Below, piece after piece: positions 55,425 to 64,000 of a stretch of DNA of 64,000 bases. The position numbers and the translations under genes were made by a program. The stretch covers positions 10,434,001 through 10,498,000 of the forward strand of contig NC_053199.1 of the NCBI RefSeq assembly GCF_905163445.1, in the 5' to 3' direction. This DNA is from Pararge aegeria. Taxonomy: Eukaryota; Arthropoda; Insecta; Lepidoptera; Nymphalidae. The stretch's first letter is position 1, and every line of letters starts with the position of its first letter. Under the pieces are notes generated by a model, which did no database searches, was not told the origin of the DNA, and saw nothing but the letters and a program-made list of their open reading frames with translations.

Positions 55425-55939
55425 TGGTGACGCCATTTTTACTTTCGGGGAATCATCACCATAAAATGGTATTTATTTTCTTTGTAAATTTAGTGGACTG
55501 TATATTTTAGGGTTTGCTGGATTCTTTTCCCCTTTTTAATGTTTAAACTATGGCTTTAAAGGATATAGAACAAGGGATAACTAGGGTTGGACAGAAAAGT
55601 ATTTGCACGTGGACTTACAGTTCGTCGTAATGCAGTTCTCTTGATTTCTCGTCACTTCACAAGGTTTCACAGGTTATCACTAAACACTAAAGCACTGATA
55701 TAGGTTTAAATACTATTAATCGTCCAGTATAAGGTTCTTTGGCCGGCCGACCATGTGGTTTTATTGAATGGATGAGCGGAAGATTGACGTGCGTTTGCCG
55801 CGGATATAGGTGTGCAACTAATTGGCGGCGTGATGCGGGCAGATAAGGATGCGGAAATATAAAAAAATGGAGGATGGAAATCCATAGTGTAGCCATTATC
55901 TATTACTTCGACCACAGATTAATGAGAATTTATCAAATA
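55425..55939 (-). repeat. 5' LTR of the BEL element
   Basis: 515 bp, same boundaries and sequence as the 3' LTR apart from one base (55700). It would carry the promoter for the element. Flanked by AATAA at 55940-55944. Confidence 0.95.
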
Positions 55940-55944
55940 AATAA
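55940..55944. repeat. Target-site duplication, right copy (AATAA)
   Basis: Matches 48649-48653. The SINE continues directly after it as TATACATAAATAC. Confidence 0.85.
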
Positions 55945-56095
55945 TATACATAAATACTTTAAAATATATATATAAACACCCAGACACTGAAAAACATTCA
56001 TGCTCATCACACAAACATTTTCCAGTTGTGGGAATCGAACCCACGGCCTTGGACTCAGAAAGCAGGGTCGCTGCAAACTGCGCCAATCGGCCGTC
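55945..56095 (-). mobile_element. SINE family A, tRNA-like half, split by the BEL element
   Basis: TATACATAAATAC, AAACACCCAGACACTGAAAA, CAGTTGTGGGAATCGAACCC and CTGCGCCAATCGGCCGTC complete the SINE begun at 48535. The reversed A and B boxes are intact. Confidence 0.9.
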
Positions 56096-56119
56096 AATGT
56101 ATTAAATACCTTTTTCTTA

Positions 56120-56218
56120 AGTGTCGTTTTTTCTACAAACGTATAATAAAGCGAAACATTTTTGAAAAGATTTTGATCTTGTTACGCCAAAGAAGTATAA
56201 CTTCTAACGCGTGTACAT
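56120..56218. mobile_element. TIR MITE fragment, one arm
   Basis: TACGCCAAAGAAGTATAACT followed by TCTAACGCGTG is the same terminus as the MITE copies at 36840 and 38889. The opposite arm was not found. Confidence 0.5.
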
Positions 56219-56654
56219 ACTCGTAATTACACACTCTTTTTTTTGTAAAAAAAACTATCTTATATCACGCTACTATTGTAATTATTGTTGAAGCCTGTGA
56301 CGAAATTTTATTATAGATGGTAGTAATTAGGATTTTATAAGAGCTAAGTTTCTGCTGGTTTATAATTGGCTGTTTAAACCAATTGTAGAGCGCTAAAAAT
56401 AGAGAGACATGTTTCAAAAAGATTGTATTCATACAGTTCAAAACCAAATCTATATGAAATATCCGAGCGATTTTATGTTTTTATGTTTCCCTAGCTATTG
56501 CCGGCGTTCTTTATCCGCTTTTATTATTGTTTTTTACAAATCCCGTGGGTAACATTTGTTTCCCTGGGATAATCAACTCAAAGTTTAGTCAAATACTTCT
56601 TTCATAGAAAATCTGTACATGGTAGTGAGTAGTAATGGCGATAACTACATTCCT
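56219..56654. other. No gene recognised
   Basis: AT-rich DNA without domain-bearing frames. Confidence 0.35.
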
Positions 56655-57080
56655 AAACTTAAAACTAAAACTAAGAGGGTTCCAAACACGCCCTGGTCTA
56701 AGAAGATAGCCCACAGCTAAGTTAGCCGGGAGTTCTTTTTGTTTTCACTATCTAACAGTATAGTTATGTTGAGCTATGAAGTTAGAGCAATTTATACCAA
56801 GCTTTTTTATCATGCATGCAATCCTTAATATTATAATAGGATTTTTCTACAAGCATATAACCTATAACAGTTAACTGCATTTTAAATATTTAAGAAGCAA
56901 CCAAGACAGAGCAATAATTCACGCCAAAACGTTTTTATAGTTTACATAATCCTTTATACTATAATAAGACTTATCTTAAAGCATTTGCTTAATACAAACT
57001 TTGACCATTTTTAACAGTCATCTCCGAAATATCAACCGGTAATTTATTGCAAAATTGTATGCAAATTCCATTAAAGGAAT
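56655..57080 (+). mobile_element. LINE-like 3' end, family D
   Basis: AGAGGGTTCCAAACACGCCC, CCACAGCTAAGTTAGCCGGG, TGAAGTTAGAGCAATTTATA and CCAAGCTTTTTTATC parallel the copy at 60360. The right edge is approximate. Confidence 0.6.
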
Positions 57081-57947
57081 GCCTTATTTTATGTAGTCTA
57101 GTATATTTTGCAATATTCTGTTGCTTTCCCTGCAAGTTTATTTTTGCTTCTTATGTCCAAATGCAATGTGAACACACATTAAATTTTGAAATACGTATTG
57201 GTTATATAGACTGTATATATAGACTGTTATTATTTTAACATCTTAAAATTTATCTCTCAATGACACTCTCGGTCTCATTTTATAGACTGGACGAAGAAGA
57301 GCCTTCTTCTGCAGCACGAAAATAGTGCTGATGTAAAGTAGCACTAACCTAGAGTAAAAATCGTGTTCAAAAATAATTATTTTGAAATATTCTGTTGCCA
57401 GTGCTGCGCTGTTGAGTTATTGACGAAAAATCCAACTTTTTAGCATTTAGACAAGTCAGACAGGTTCACAGAGTATTTCGGCAACATGAAAGACTTGTAT
57501 GGAAATAAAAAATGATAACTTTTTTTATTCACCCTCTACCGTTAGTCGAATATTGAATTTCCTTTCTTCATGCCTGGCTATAAATCGAACAAATAATTTA
57601 ATTTATTTCACAACGTATTGTATAATAACTTGCACAAGAAATACAGTTTGAAAGGTAATGCGATACGTTCCATCAACGCAATGATTTTAAGTAGAGCTTT
57701 GTAGCAATAAACTAAGTTATGGCCGGGTTACTTTAAGCATTATATTTATTCCCCAGGTAATAACTATATCTTGGCGCTTGAAAAACTGGTCCAAAAAAAT
57801 ATAACAATAACTGCTCTTGGTACTACAAGTTACCTAAAGGCTGGCATACCCTATGGCACGAGTCGACAATTTATTATAGCGTTTGAAAAACATTTTGGAA
57901 CTTTGTTGGCTTTAACTTAGTTACGTCTGAGTTCTTTAAGAGATCGA
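57081..57947. other. No gene recognised
   Basis: CAGCACGAAAATAGTGCTGA with TGTAAA at 57312 is related to 1296-1320. The frame at 57047-57238 is a random-looking AT-rich frame. Confidence 0.35.
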
Positions 57948-58195
57948 CAGCTGACTGGTGCAGTGGACAGCGACCCTGCTTTCTGAGTCTAAGGCCGTGG
58001 GTTCGATTCTCACAACTGGAAAATGTTTGTGTGAAAATAAATATTTCCAGTGTCTGGTGTTTATCTGATATTATAAGTATTTATGTATTTTATTCATAAA
58101 GATATTCATCAGTCATCTGCGTACCCATAACACAAGCTACGCTTACTTTGGGGCTAGATAGCTATGTGTGTATTGTAGTAGTAGTTGTATATAGT
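57948..58195 (+). mobile_element. tRNA-derived SINE, family A
   Basis: GACAGCTGACTGGTGCAGTG, CAGCGACCCTGCTTTCTGAG, GGTTCGATTCTCACAACTGG, TTCATCAGTCATCTGCGTAC and ACACAAGCTACGCTTACTTT. Full length with small deletions. Confidence 0.88.
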
Positions 58196-58257
58196 ATTAA
58201 AAAAAAAGTAGATGTATTTCAGAATAAGGTCTCATTATATCGAACAACGATTGCGTG

Positions 58258-58446
58258 ATCGTCATCATCATCAACAGCCTATAATAGTCCACTGCTGGAC
58301 TAAATGCCTCTCCCAACGGGAGGTAATAGAAGCATAGAGGATGTTCCTGCTGTTCTCCGTTATATTCCCTAAGTCACCTCGTACGACACCCGTGGGAAGA
58401 AGGGCAGTGACAACCGTATTCTGATCTGCCGTCACCACACGACACG
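58258..58446 (-). mobile_element. Family I repeat
   Basis: CATCATCATCAACAGCCTAT gives the reversed GATGAT tail, followed by AGTCCACTGCTGGACTAAAT, CACCTCGTACGACACCCGTG, GGGCAGTGACAACCGTATTC and TGATCTGCCGTC. Confidence 0.65.
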
Positions 58447-58488
58447 ATAGAGTCATTTTAAACCGATTAAGATCATGTACCGGTAAAT

Positions 58489-58900
58489 TTTATGAATGAA
58501 AATATAAAAATAAAGAAAAATTATAAATAAAAAATTAACAAAAAGTATACAATTTGGCGGCCTTATCGCTACAGCGATCTCTTCCAGGCAACCAAATGCG
58601 TTCAACACAGCTCAAGAAGAGACGTAGGCGGTGCATATAAATAAACAAATATACACATGTAATATATACATATAATAAACTCACAATATAATATATAGAT
58701 ACTGATAATCAATATACACCTATAGAATTAATATCAATAATACATAACAATATACAATATTGTCGAACCCCAAACAAAACAGAAGGGAATAGGCATGTTA
58801 AAGTTCCGAAGATTCAGACAAAAAATGATCTTTAATAAGTTTCTTAAAAATGGTAATAGACTGTGCCTCTCTGATTATTTATTTTAGCGAACAGGTTGAA
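58489..58900 (-). mobile_element. LINE-like 3' end, family C (longest copy)
   Basis: TATACAATTTGGCGGCCTTA, AGCGATCTCTTCCAGGCAAC and CAGCTCAAGAAGAGACGTAG are the reversed landmarks. The less certain upstream part (58640-58900) includes AAGTTCCGAAGATTCAGAC and AATGGTAATAGACTGTGCC, probably more of the LINE 3' region. Confidence 0.6.
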
Positions 58901-59524
58901 AAAGAAATATTTTAAGCTTACCTTCATCAAATAACTGACAAAACCGTAAATCTGGTTCGAATAAATAGTATTGAATATGAAATAGGCTGTATGGTCCAGT
59001 TATTGAGGGCTGGAATAAAATAAATACATCGTAAAAAAATTAAATACGTTCAAAAGAGGGCACTAGTTCGCATTCAGGTTTTTCATACGTAAAAATCAAA
59101 ATAGCCAGGGAAATAAATGGTTGTTCCGAAATGAAAAACGAAAAAGGCTAACTACAGAGTTTTATTAAAGGGCGTGTGTTAAAGGAAAATATACGTGTGG
59201 GTAATCAGGCAACACCAGGACTGTATTGAGAGCGAAAGGTGAGTATTTTTTTATTTTACTTTTTAAAAAATCACACTAATTTTGTTGCGCTTTTTCATTT
59301 ACATTTCTATACCCACAATCAGAGCGTATAATTTTCTGTCGGCACTGGATATGTGGAAATTTTTCATTGCACACGATATAGGTTGAAATGTTAAAATTTA
59401 ACTTGTTTATTATTGTATACGGACAAAGTAGCACAAAAATTAGTTAAGAATTAGGTTAAACCTTCAATCAAAATAAAGGTCGTTTATCCTCTAGGACGAT
59501 TATATTTTGATATTTAAATTATAT
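58901..59524. other. No gene recognised
   Basis: AT-rich DNA, no convincing frame or repeat. Confidence 0.35.
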
Positions 59525-59830
59525 TAACGGTAAGGACTCAGGCTTCACTTTCGTAGTGGCGAGTTCATATCCCAGTCCGCACCTCTAACTTAAAGTTATT
59601 TTTAAGTTATTTTTAAGTCATTTAAATATCACTTGCTTCACCGGTGAAGGAAACCCTCACGTTGTTTGCCTTCACAGTCTGCATGCCTGAGAGTTCTCCG
59701 TAATGTTCTCAAAGGCGTGCAAAGTTCACCAATCCGCACTGGGCCAGCGCTTGAACACTTCTAATTGTGGGAGAAGCCCACTAGTGGGCCGGTAATGGGT
59801 TGATATGATGTTGATGCTGATGATAATAAG
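59525..59830 (+). mobile_element. tRNA-derived SINE, family B
   Basis: ACTCAGGCTTCACTTTCGTA, CGGTGAAGGAAACCCTCACG, CTGCATGCCTGAGAGTTCTC, CAATCCGCACTGGGCCAGCG, GGGCCGGTAATGGGTTGATA and a GATGATAA end. The tRNA head is shortened. Confidence 0.8.
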
Positions 59831-60359
59831 TGGAAGCACGAATATACTCCTGTGGGATAAATGGTAAATCGTATACTAAACTTATATTTATCAGTAAAAC
59901 AAATACCTACACTTGATTTAATCATAATAAAAATATTTGTGTGGAGGCTGGCTTACCTATCGTCCGCCATTTTGATTTTATTTGAAAATCGCATTCACAT
60001 TCGTCAATGTAAATGTAAATTCTTTTTTCACATCATTGCAGCTAAAAAGTTATTGGTGCATTTCGAAGATATAAGCAACCAATTTTTTTATGAGAGCCAA
60101 AATCTGGTCTAAAGGTACAAACATGAAAAGATTTTGATAGCACATACAAGTTATCAAATATCGCGTATTGTATCAATATCAAAGCGTCCCCATCCACTCT
60201 TCAGTAGCGATAATAGGATTTGGAGGCGTCATAAATCTGCATCAAGAGATTTGAGACGTCGTCAGCAATAAAAATAGATTTATGTGCAGTATCCTCCGAA
60301 GAATGGATTTACATGTATAAAACCCCGTTTTTCGATACGTCATTTCCTTATATATGTAT
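59831..60359. other. No gene recognised
   Basis: The plus frame at 59861-60112 has no recognisable domain. Confidence 0.3.
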
Positions 60360-60600
60360 GTAAAGATACGAGGGTTCTTAACGGGCTCTGGTCTTAGAAG
60401 AGCCCACTACAAGCTTAGCCGGGTATTTTTTTTGTTATTACCATCTCACAGTCAAATAGTATTTATCTATGAAGTTAGTGCAATTCACACCAAGCTTTTT
60501 TATCTTTTAAGTAATCCTTAAAATTATAATTGGATTTTTCAGTAATCTCATTCGGTAATTTGTTGTAAAATAATATACAATTGTCCCTTAAAGGTTAGTT
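60360..60600 (+). mobile_element. LINE-like 3' end, family D
   Basis: GATACGAGGGTTCTTAACGG, GGTCTTAGAAGAGCCCACTA, AAGCTTAGCCGGGTATTTTT, ATCTATGAAGTTAGTGCAAT and CACCAAGCTTTTTTATC. Confidence 0.65.
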
Positions 60601-60665
60601 AAAAGGTTAGCACTTACTATCAGGTGAAATTGCAGCCAAGAGCTAACTAACTGCCGACAATATTG
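60598..60665 (+). mobile_element. SINE tail, family F
   Basis: CACTTACTATCAGGTGAAAT and TGCAGCCAAGAGCTAACTAA match the end of the copy at 31955. Confidence 0.55.
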
Positions 60666-61232
60666 TCAAGCTAATATAAGCCTAAACGTCTAAGTACGTA
60701 ATACGCACAATCTGGCAATACTTGAACAACTTTAACTTGGCAAAACAAACTTCAAACTCGCATTTGCCTCTTCATCTCATGAAATAAAGTTAAATTTAAA
60801 TACATTCCGGAGGTTCGGAGTGAATGCATGTTTATTTATCGCGTTAAGATAATCTCGTGAGTTGGGAGTCGCGTGTTTATCTTACGAAAGGGCACATCTG
60901 TTGGTGTACAATCAATACAAGCGACAGCGTCTGAAAATAGGTCGTACGTTGAAATTCTTTTAAGAACTCTAGGGATAAATTTGACAATTTGCTATTTATT
61001 AGCCACCGATATATTCTCATCGTCCTGCTGTCGCTCTTAAGTCGTCTTCCCCTTCTTCTCTGCGACAGCAGGACCTCTGTGGACAAGGAAAACCCTTGAT
61101 CGCGAAGCATGGAAGAACCTGAGGGAGGCCTATGCTATAGCAAGACGTTCAAGCGAAACCGGTGTCTCGTTAAGTAAATAACCAGAAAGATAAGATTGTT
61201 GAAAAGGCTATAAATAAATAAATAAAAATAAT
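60666..61232 (+). other. No gene; possible LINE C-terminal trace
   Basis: One plus frame near 61092-61170 reads TLDREAWKNLREAYAIARRS, which resembles the D-R-x-x-W-x-x-x-x-E-A-Y motif at the C-terminus of some LINE polyproteins. It is short with no supporting upstream motif. The minus frame at 60877-61110 is not convincing. Confidence 0.35.
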
Positions 61233-61545
61233 CTTATGAAGCGGTGATAGCCTAGTAAGCAGGACTTTAACTTCACTTCGGGTAGCCGAGTTTGAACCCC
61301 AGAACGCACCTCTCACTTTTCTAAGCTAGTGCGTTTTAAGCAATCAAAATATCACTAGCTTCAACGGTGAAGGAAACCTGCATGCCTGAGAGTTCTCCAT
61401 AATGTACTCAAAAGGTGTGTTGAGTCCACAAAACCGCACTGGGCCAGCGTGGTGGACTACGGCCTTAACCTCTTCTCATTTTGAGACCCATGTCCTGTAG
61501 TGGACCACTAATGGGTTTATATGATGATGATGATGATGATATATT
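61233..61545 (+). mobile_element. tRNA-derived SINE, family B
   Basis: GAAGCGGTGATAGCCTAGTA, GGTAGCCGAGTTTGAACCCC, AATATCACTAGCTTCAACGG, GCACTGGGCCAGCGTGGTGG and a long GATGATGATGATGAT tail. Confidence 0.88.
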
Positions 61546-61547
61546 CT

Positions 61548-61775
61548 TCATCATCAATAGCCTATAACAGTCCAATGCTGGACTTAAAGCATATCACAAC
61601 GCGTGGGTTTGCCCATAATCACCACGCTAGGCAGACGGGCTGATGATCACAGTAGATGTTAGTAAAAAAAAGGAAGCTGCTGCCCGTTATCTGCAGTTAC
61701 TTACCCTTAGTCGATTCGTACGACACCCTCGGGAAGACGGTGACCACTGTAATTTGACCTGCCTTTACCTTTATT
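61548..61775 (-). mobile_element. Family I repeat
   Basis: TTCATCATCAATAGCCTATA, AGTCCAATGCTGGACTTAAA, ACGCTAGGCAGACGGGCTGA, TCGTACGACACCCTCGGGAA and GTGACCACTGTAATTTGACC. It directly abuts the SINE tail upstream, so the two GATGAT tails face each other. Confidence 0.65.
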
Positions 61776-61919
61776 TTCCTTTTACTGCAAGAATCTCTTA
61801 AAGTGGTAAATGGTGATGCACGCTAAGTTAGTTTCTACGCGATATCGTCCGTCATCATTGATTCACTGCCGCGTGCGGCAACAGCGGTTGGTTCTGTTCT
61901 TTTTTTTTCGACATCTTAA

Positions 61920-62075
61920 CGGAATGCTTATACTTAGCAGCACGTATCTTTCGGTAGCTAATCAGGAAAATTCAGAAATCGTTAATACCGAAATTGACCC
62001 CACCGAGGATCGAACCCGGGACCTCCTATTTGAAACCACAGCGCTCACCGCTACGCCATGAAGGCCATCCAAAGT
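61920..62075 (-). mobile_element. SINE with tRNA-like head
   Basis: On the minus strand TGGCGTAGCGGTGAGCGCTG (A-box-like) and GGTCCCGGGTTCGATCCTC (B-box) are spaced as in a tRNA. The body beyond has GGTATTAACGATTTCTGAAT. The head resembles family F and 34480. Minus frames across it (61962-62514) are artefacts. Confidence 0.65.
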
Positions 62076-62544
62076 AGTTGGTCGTAGGTATTTTGCTATT
62101 ATAGAACACTTATTCAGTTCGTGAAATTTCGCAAAGCTTGCATCATTGAATCTGTTAGAAACAAAATAGACAATATATTTCATAACACAAACCAGAACAA
62201 ATGGAAAATGAACGGTGAATCTGGATGCATCTATCATTTTCTTACAACGTACCTCAATCATTTCCCCACAATCCTCGTCTGGGAAAGTCGATCGCGTTGT
62301 TCGCGAGTTTCCCATTTTCCGACTGATCAAACCGCGCCACTTTATGCGTTTGCAATTTACACCCCCGTTCATTCTCAACTAGAATTGGTATACCTACTGT
62401 TGAATCGTTTCCTTTATTCGATTTACTGCTCCAATTACTAGATAATAATAAAAATAATAATAATAACCTGTCACCCCGACCCCTGCCCGTCTGGTCTCCC
62501 CCTGCCGATGCCATGTATCTAAGTAAGTATATTAATGTTGTTTT
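62076..62544. other. No gene; (AAT)n microsatellite at 62441-62467
   Basis: Overlapping frames on both strands (62121-62441, 62254-62514) share the same GC-richer sequence. None shows a domain. The AAT tract is ATAATAATAAAAATAATAAT-like. Confidence 0.4.
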
Positions 62545-62710
62545 GGCTCACGATAAACACGGCTAAGTTTGTTGTGGGCTCTTCATAGACCAGGGCGCGT
62601 TTGGAACCCTCGTTGGCGAACGAAGTTATCACCATCCCCTTACAATTATGTATACATATATGTGTGAACGCTTCATAGATGCCTGTGATAAGCCTGCATG
62701 ACTAAAGAAA
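62545..62710 (-). mobile_element. LINE-like 3' end, family D
   Basis: CACGGCTAAGTTTGTTGTGG, GCTCTTCATAGACCAGGGCG, GGAACCCTCGTTGGCGAACG and ATCACCATCCCCTTACAATT are the reverse of the copy at 34125. Confidence 0.7.
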
Positions 62711-63026
62711 TTTGGAATATATTTATCTCGTACACGGGCGTGAGAGTATATTTCAATAGTAATCATTTCTTGCAAAATACACATCAATAAGGTGTTACGT
62801 ATTGGTTTAGGATGATAGGTCGGCTTCATACCCCATCAAAAATTAATTTTTAATTTTTTAAGTATAATTGTTAAGTTGGAATCTCAATGTTTTTTGATTT
62901 TTTTTTATTTCGTGACGCGAATTTTATTTCAGTATGCAACTCTTGGGCTCAGTGGATTTATACTACTTTTCGTTATAAGAGGTGCATATAGTCTTTAAAA
63001 TGGTGTACCTATATGAATTATTTTGA
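62711..63026. other. No gene recognised
   Basis: AT-rich spacer. Confidence 0.3.
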
Positions 63027-63313
63027 TCAATCATCATCATCATATCAACCCATTGTCGGCTTACTACAGGGACGCGTCTCCTCCCACAATGAGCAGGGCT
63101 TAAAGCCGTAGTCCACCACGCTGGCCCAGTGCAGATTGGTGGACTCCACACTTTGAGAACACTACGGGGAACTCTCAGGCATGCAGGTTTCTTCACGTTT
63201 CCTTCACCGTTGAAGCTAGTGATAGTTTAATTGCTTAAAACGCACATACCATCGAAAAGTTAGAGGTGTGTGCCGAGATTCGAACTTGGCCCCCGGGAAG
63301 TCCTATCCCAGTG
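63027..63313 (-). mobile_element. tRNA-derived SINE, family B
   Basis: Reversed copy from CATCATCATCATATCAACCC through GGACGCGTCTCCTCCCACAA, CGCTGGCCCAGTGCAGATTG and GGAACTCTCAGGCATGCAGG to the B-box-side GATTCGAACTTGGCCCCC. The head ends early at CTATCCCAGTG, 28 bp before a large palindrome. Confidence 0.85.
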
Positions 63314-63340
63314 GATATATTTTGATCCAGTATGTACCTA

Positions 63341-63413
63341 CTAAGCGAGATATGTTTAACCAACAAAGATATATTCGCGAATATATCTTTATGGTAAAAC
63401 ATATCTCGCTTAG
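63341..63413. repeat. 73-bp near-perfect palindrome
   Basis: The left arm (63341-63377) pairs with the right arm (63378-63413): 17 outer base pairs starting CTAAGCGAGATATGTTT, a short mismatched patch, then 15 inner pairs ending AAGATATATTCG|CGAATATATCTT with no loop. It could be a fold-back transposon remnant or an inverted duplication. Confidence 0.9.
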
Positions 63414-63872
63414 GATCTTAATATTATATTTAGAAATTATTAATATAATAACACGCTGCTTACCTATCACAATGAATAAAACTCAGTGAGCTGAAATGAT
63501 ATCAGTAAAATATTTAACATTGCAAGTTAGGTAGAAAGGGAGTTCATTAATTAATTGGAAATTGAACACAACGAGATCAAAATAGATTATTCACTATTAT
63601 TCACTGTTATTCACTATTCACCGCAGGTACTTACAGCGTATTATACAACCGAGAATAGACTTATGTCAGGAACATTGGTTGCACAACTTTTAATATTATT
63701 ATAGAATACTATAAACGAAATTAATTAAAAGAGGTGAAAAACGGCAAGGCTAGCTGATATGAGATGAAATAAAATGAGTTGAAATTAACTGGAAAATCTG
63801 AAAACCGTGAAGTTGTAGGTACAATCACAGCAAAAAGTTTTATCGTGATTAAAAACTTATAACAGATTATAG
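63414..63872. other. No gene; short TATTCACTAT repeats
   Basis: About three copies of TATTCACTAT/TTATTCACTGT lie at 63590-63622. No coding signal. Confidence 0.4.
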
Positions 63873-64000
63873 ATGACTGCGCTCGTTGGACTAGTGGTCA
63901 GCATGTTGCACTACGGGTCCTGAGCTCGAATCCAGGTAAAGCCAAAAATTCTTAAACATTGCGTTTTTTCTTTTAAATGATTTTCAGTACCAGCCCGCAA
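63873..64000 (+). mobile_element. tRNA-derived SINE, family H, cut by the window end
   Basis: GACTGCGCTCGTTGGACTAG (A-box-like), GAGCTCGAATCCAGG (B-box-like), then ATTTTCAGTACCAGCCCGC, which matches TCTCAGTACCAGTCCGG of the copy at 21578. A true tRNA is unlikely: the acceptor arms do not pair. Confidence 0.6.

Larger units (their letters stand above)
48654..55939 (-). mobile_element. BEL/Pao LTR retrotransposon, nearly intact
   Basis: The 7286-bp element has two 515-bp LTRs, an AATAA target duplication (BEL/Pao elements usually make 4-6 bp), a polypurine tract beside the 3' LTR and a gag-protease-RT-RNase H-integrase order. Integrase follows RNase H, and the gag begins with a Pao-type (DUF1759-like) domain. 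Together these fit BEL/Pao. There is no envelope frame after integrase; only about 160 bp lie between its stop and the 3' LTR. The LTRs differ at one of 515 positions by eye, indicating recent insertion. A frame break in the integrase makes this copy probably non-autonomous. It split a family A SINE. Confidence 0.95.

Noticed and set aside
62254..62514. Minus frame rich in Leu and Arg as a signal-peptide protein
   Set aside because: It overlaps opposite-strand frames and an AAT microsatellite; the hydrophobic run is the microsatellite translated.
63873..63960. Possible tRNA gene with A and B boxes
   Set aside because: The acceptor stem does not pair, and the downstream sequence matches the SINE at 21578, so it is a SINE head.

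Overview
The window looks like intergenic or intronic DNA from an insect, most probably a moth or butterfly. It is AT-rich, has no rRNA, no convincing tRNA gene, no CRISPR and no operon-like packing, and almost every recognisable unit is a transposable element. The repeat types are those of lepidopteran genomes: tRNA-derived SINEs whose tails run into GATGAT or TATTTATT repeats, LINE 3' ends sharing a block around CCTGGAAGAGATCGCTA, and short Helitron-like elements that begin TC and end in CTAG followed by T. I found no host protein-coding gene I can defend. The short open frames are chance frames or lie inside repeats. The lepidopteran assignment rests on recognising these families, not on a database search.

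The one real coding unit is a nearly complete BEL/Pao LTR retrotransposon on the minus strand (48654-55939, 7286 bp). It has two 515-bp LTRs that differ at one position by eye, a 5-bp AATAA target duplication, a polypurine tract and a leader of about 720 bp. It carries one long gag-protease-RT-RNase H-integrase frame (54704-50103) and the rest of the integrase in another frame (50115-49333). A net frame shift of a few bases in the integrase core is the only obvious lesion. The element sits inside an older SINE (48535-48653 and 55945-56095), and removing it rejoins that SINE cleanly.

Layout. 1-13 kb: sparse SINE and LINE fragments, a diverged tandem array of about 290-bp units (5560-6530) and a CA microsatellite. 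13-19 kb: mostly unrecognised AT-rich DNA with a 79-bp tandem repeat (13359-13590). 19-28 kb: dense nested repeats, including a Helitron-like element broken by a hAT-like MITE (25838-26285), a (TA)n tract and a perfect 15-bp-stem hairpin. 28-36 kb: a long repeat-poor stretch, then SINEs and a fold-back element with 31-bp inverted arms. 36-42 kb: Helitron-like elements, a two-copy TIR MITE family and a local four-copy repeat. 42-47 kb: two fossils of one LINE reverse-transcriptase lineage and a local duplication. 48.6-55.9 kb: the BEL element. 56-64 kb: SINEs, LINE 3' ends and a 73-bp near-perfect palindrome.

SINE labels used below: A, head B-box GGTTCGATTCCCACAACTGG; B, head GGGGGGCCGAGTTCGAATCC and GATGAT tail; F, tail with GTAGAAACCGATT; H, tail with CTCAGTACCAGTCCGG; I, a repeat with a TCGTACGACACCC block. 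LINE-like 3' ends: C, CCTGGAAGAGATCGCTA block; D, CGCCCTGGTCTAAGAAGAG block; E, CACCGGTTCGGAAGGCAGA block. These letters are local to this annotation. No previously undescribed functional system was found. The most interesting features are the young BEL element with its repeated leader, the palindromic and fold-back elements, and the local repeat arrays.
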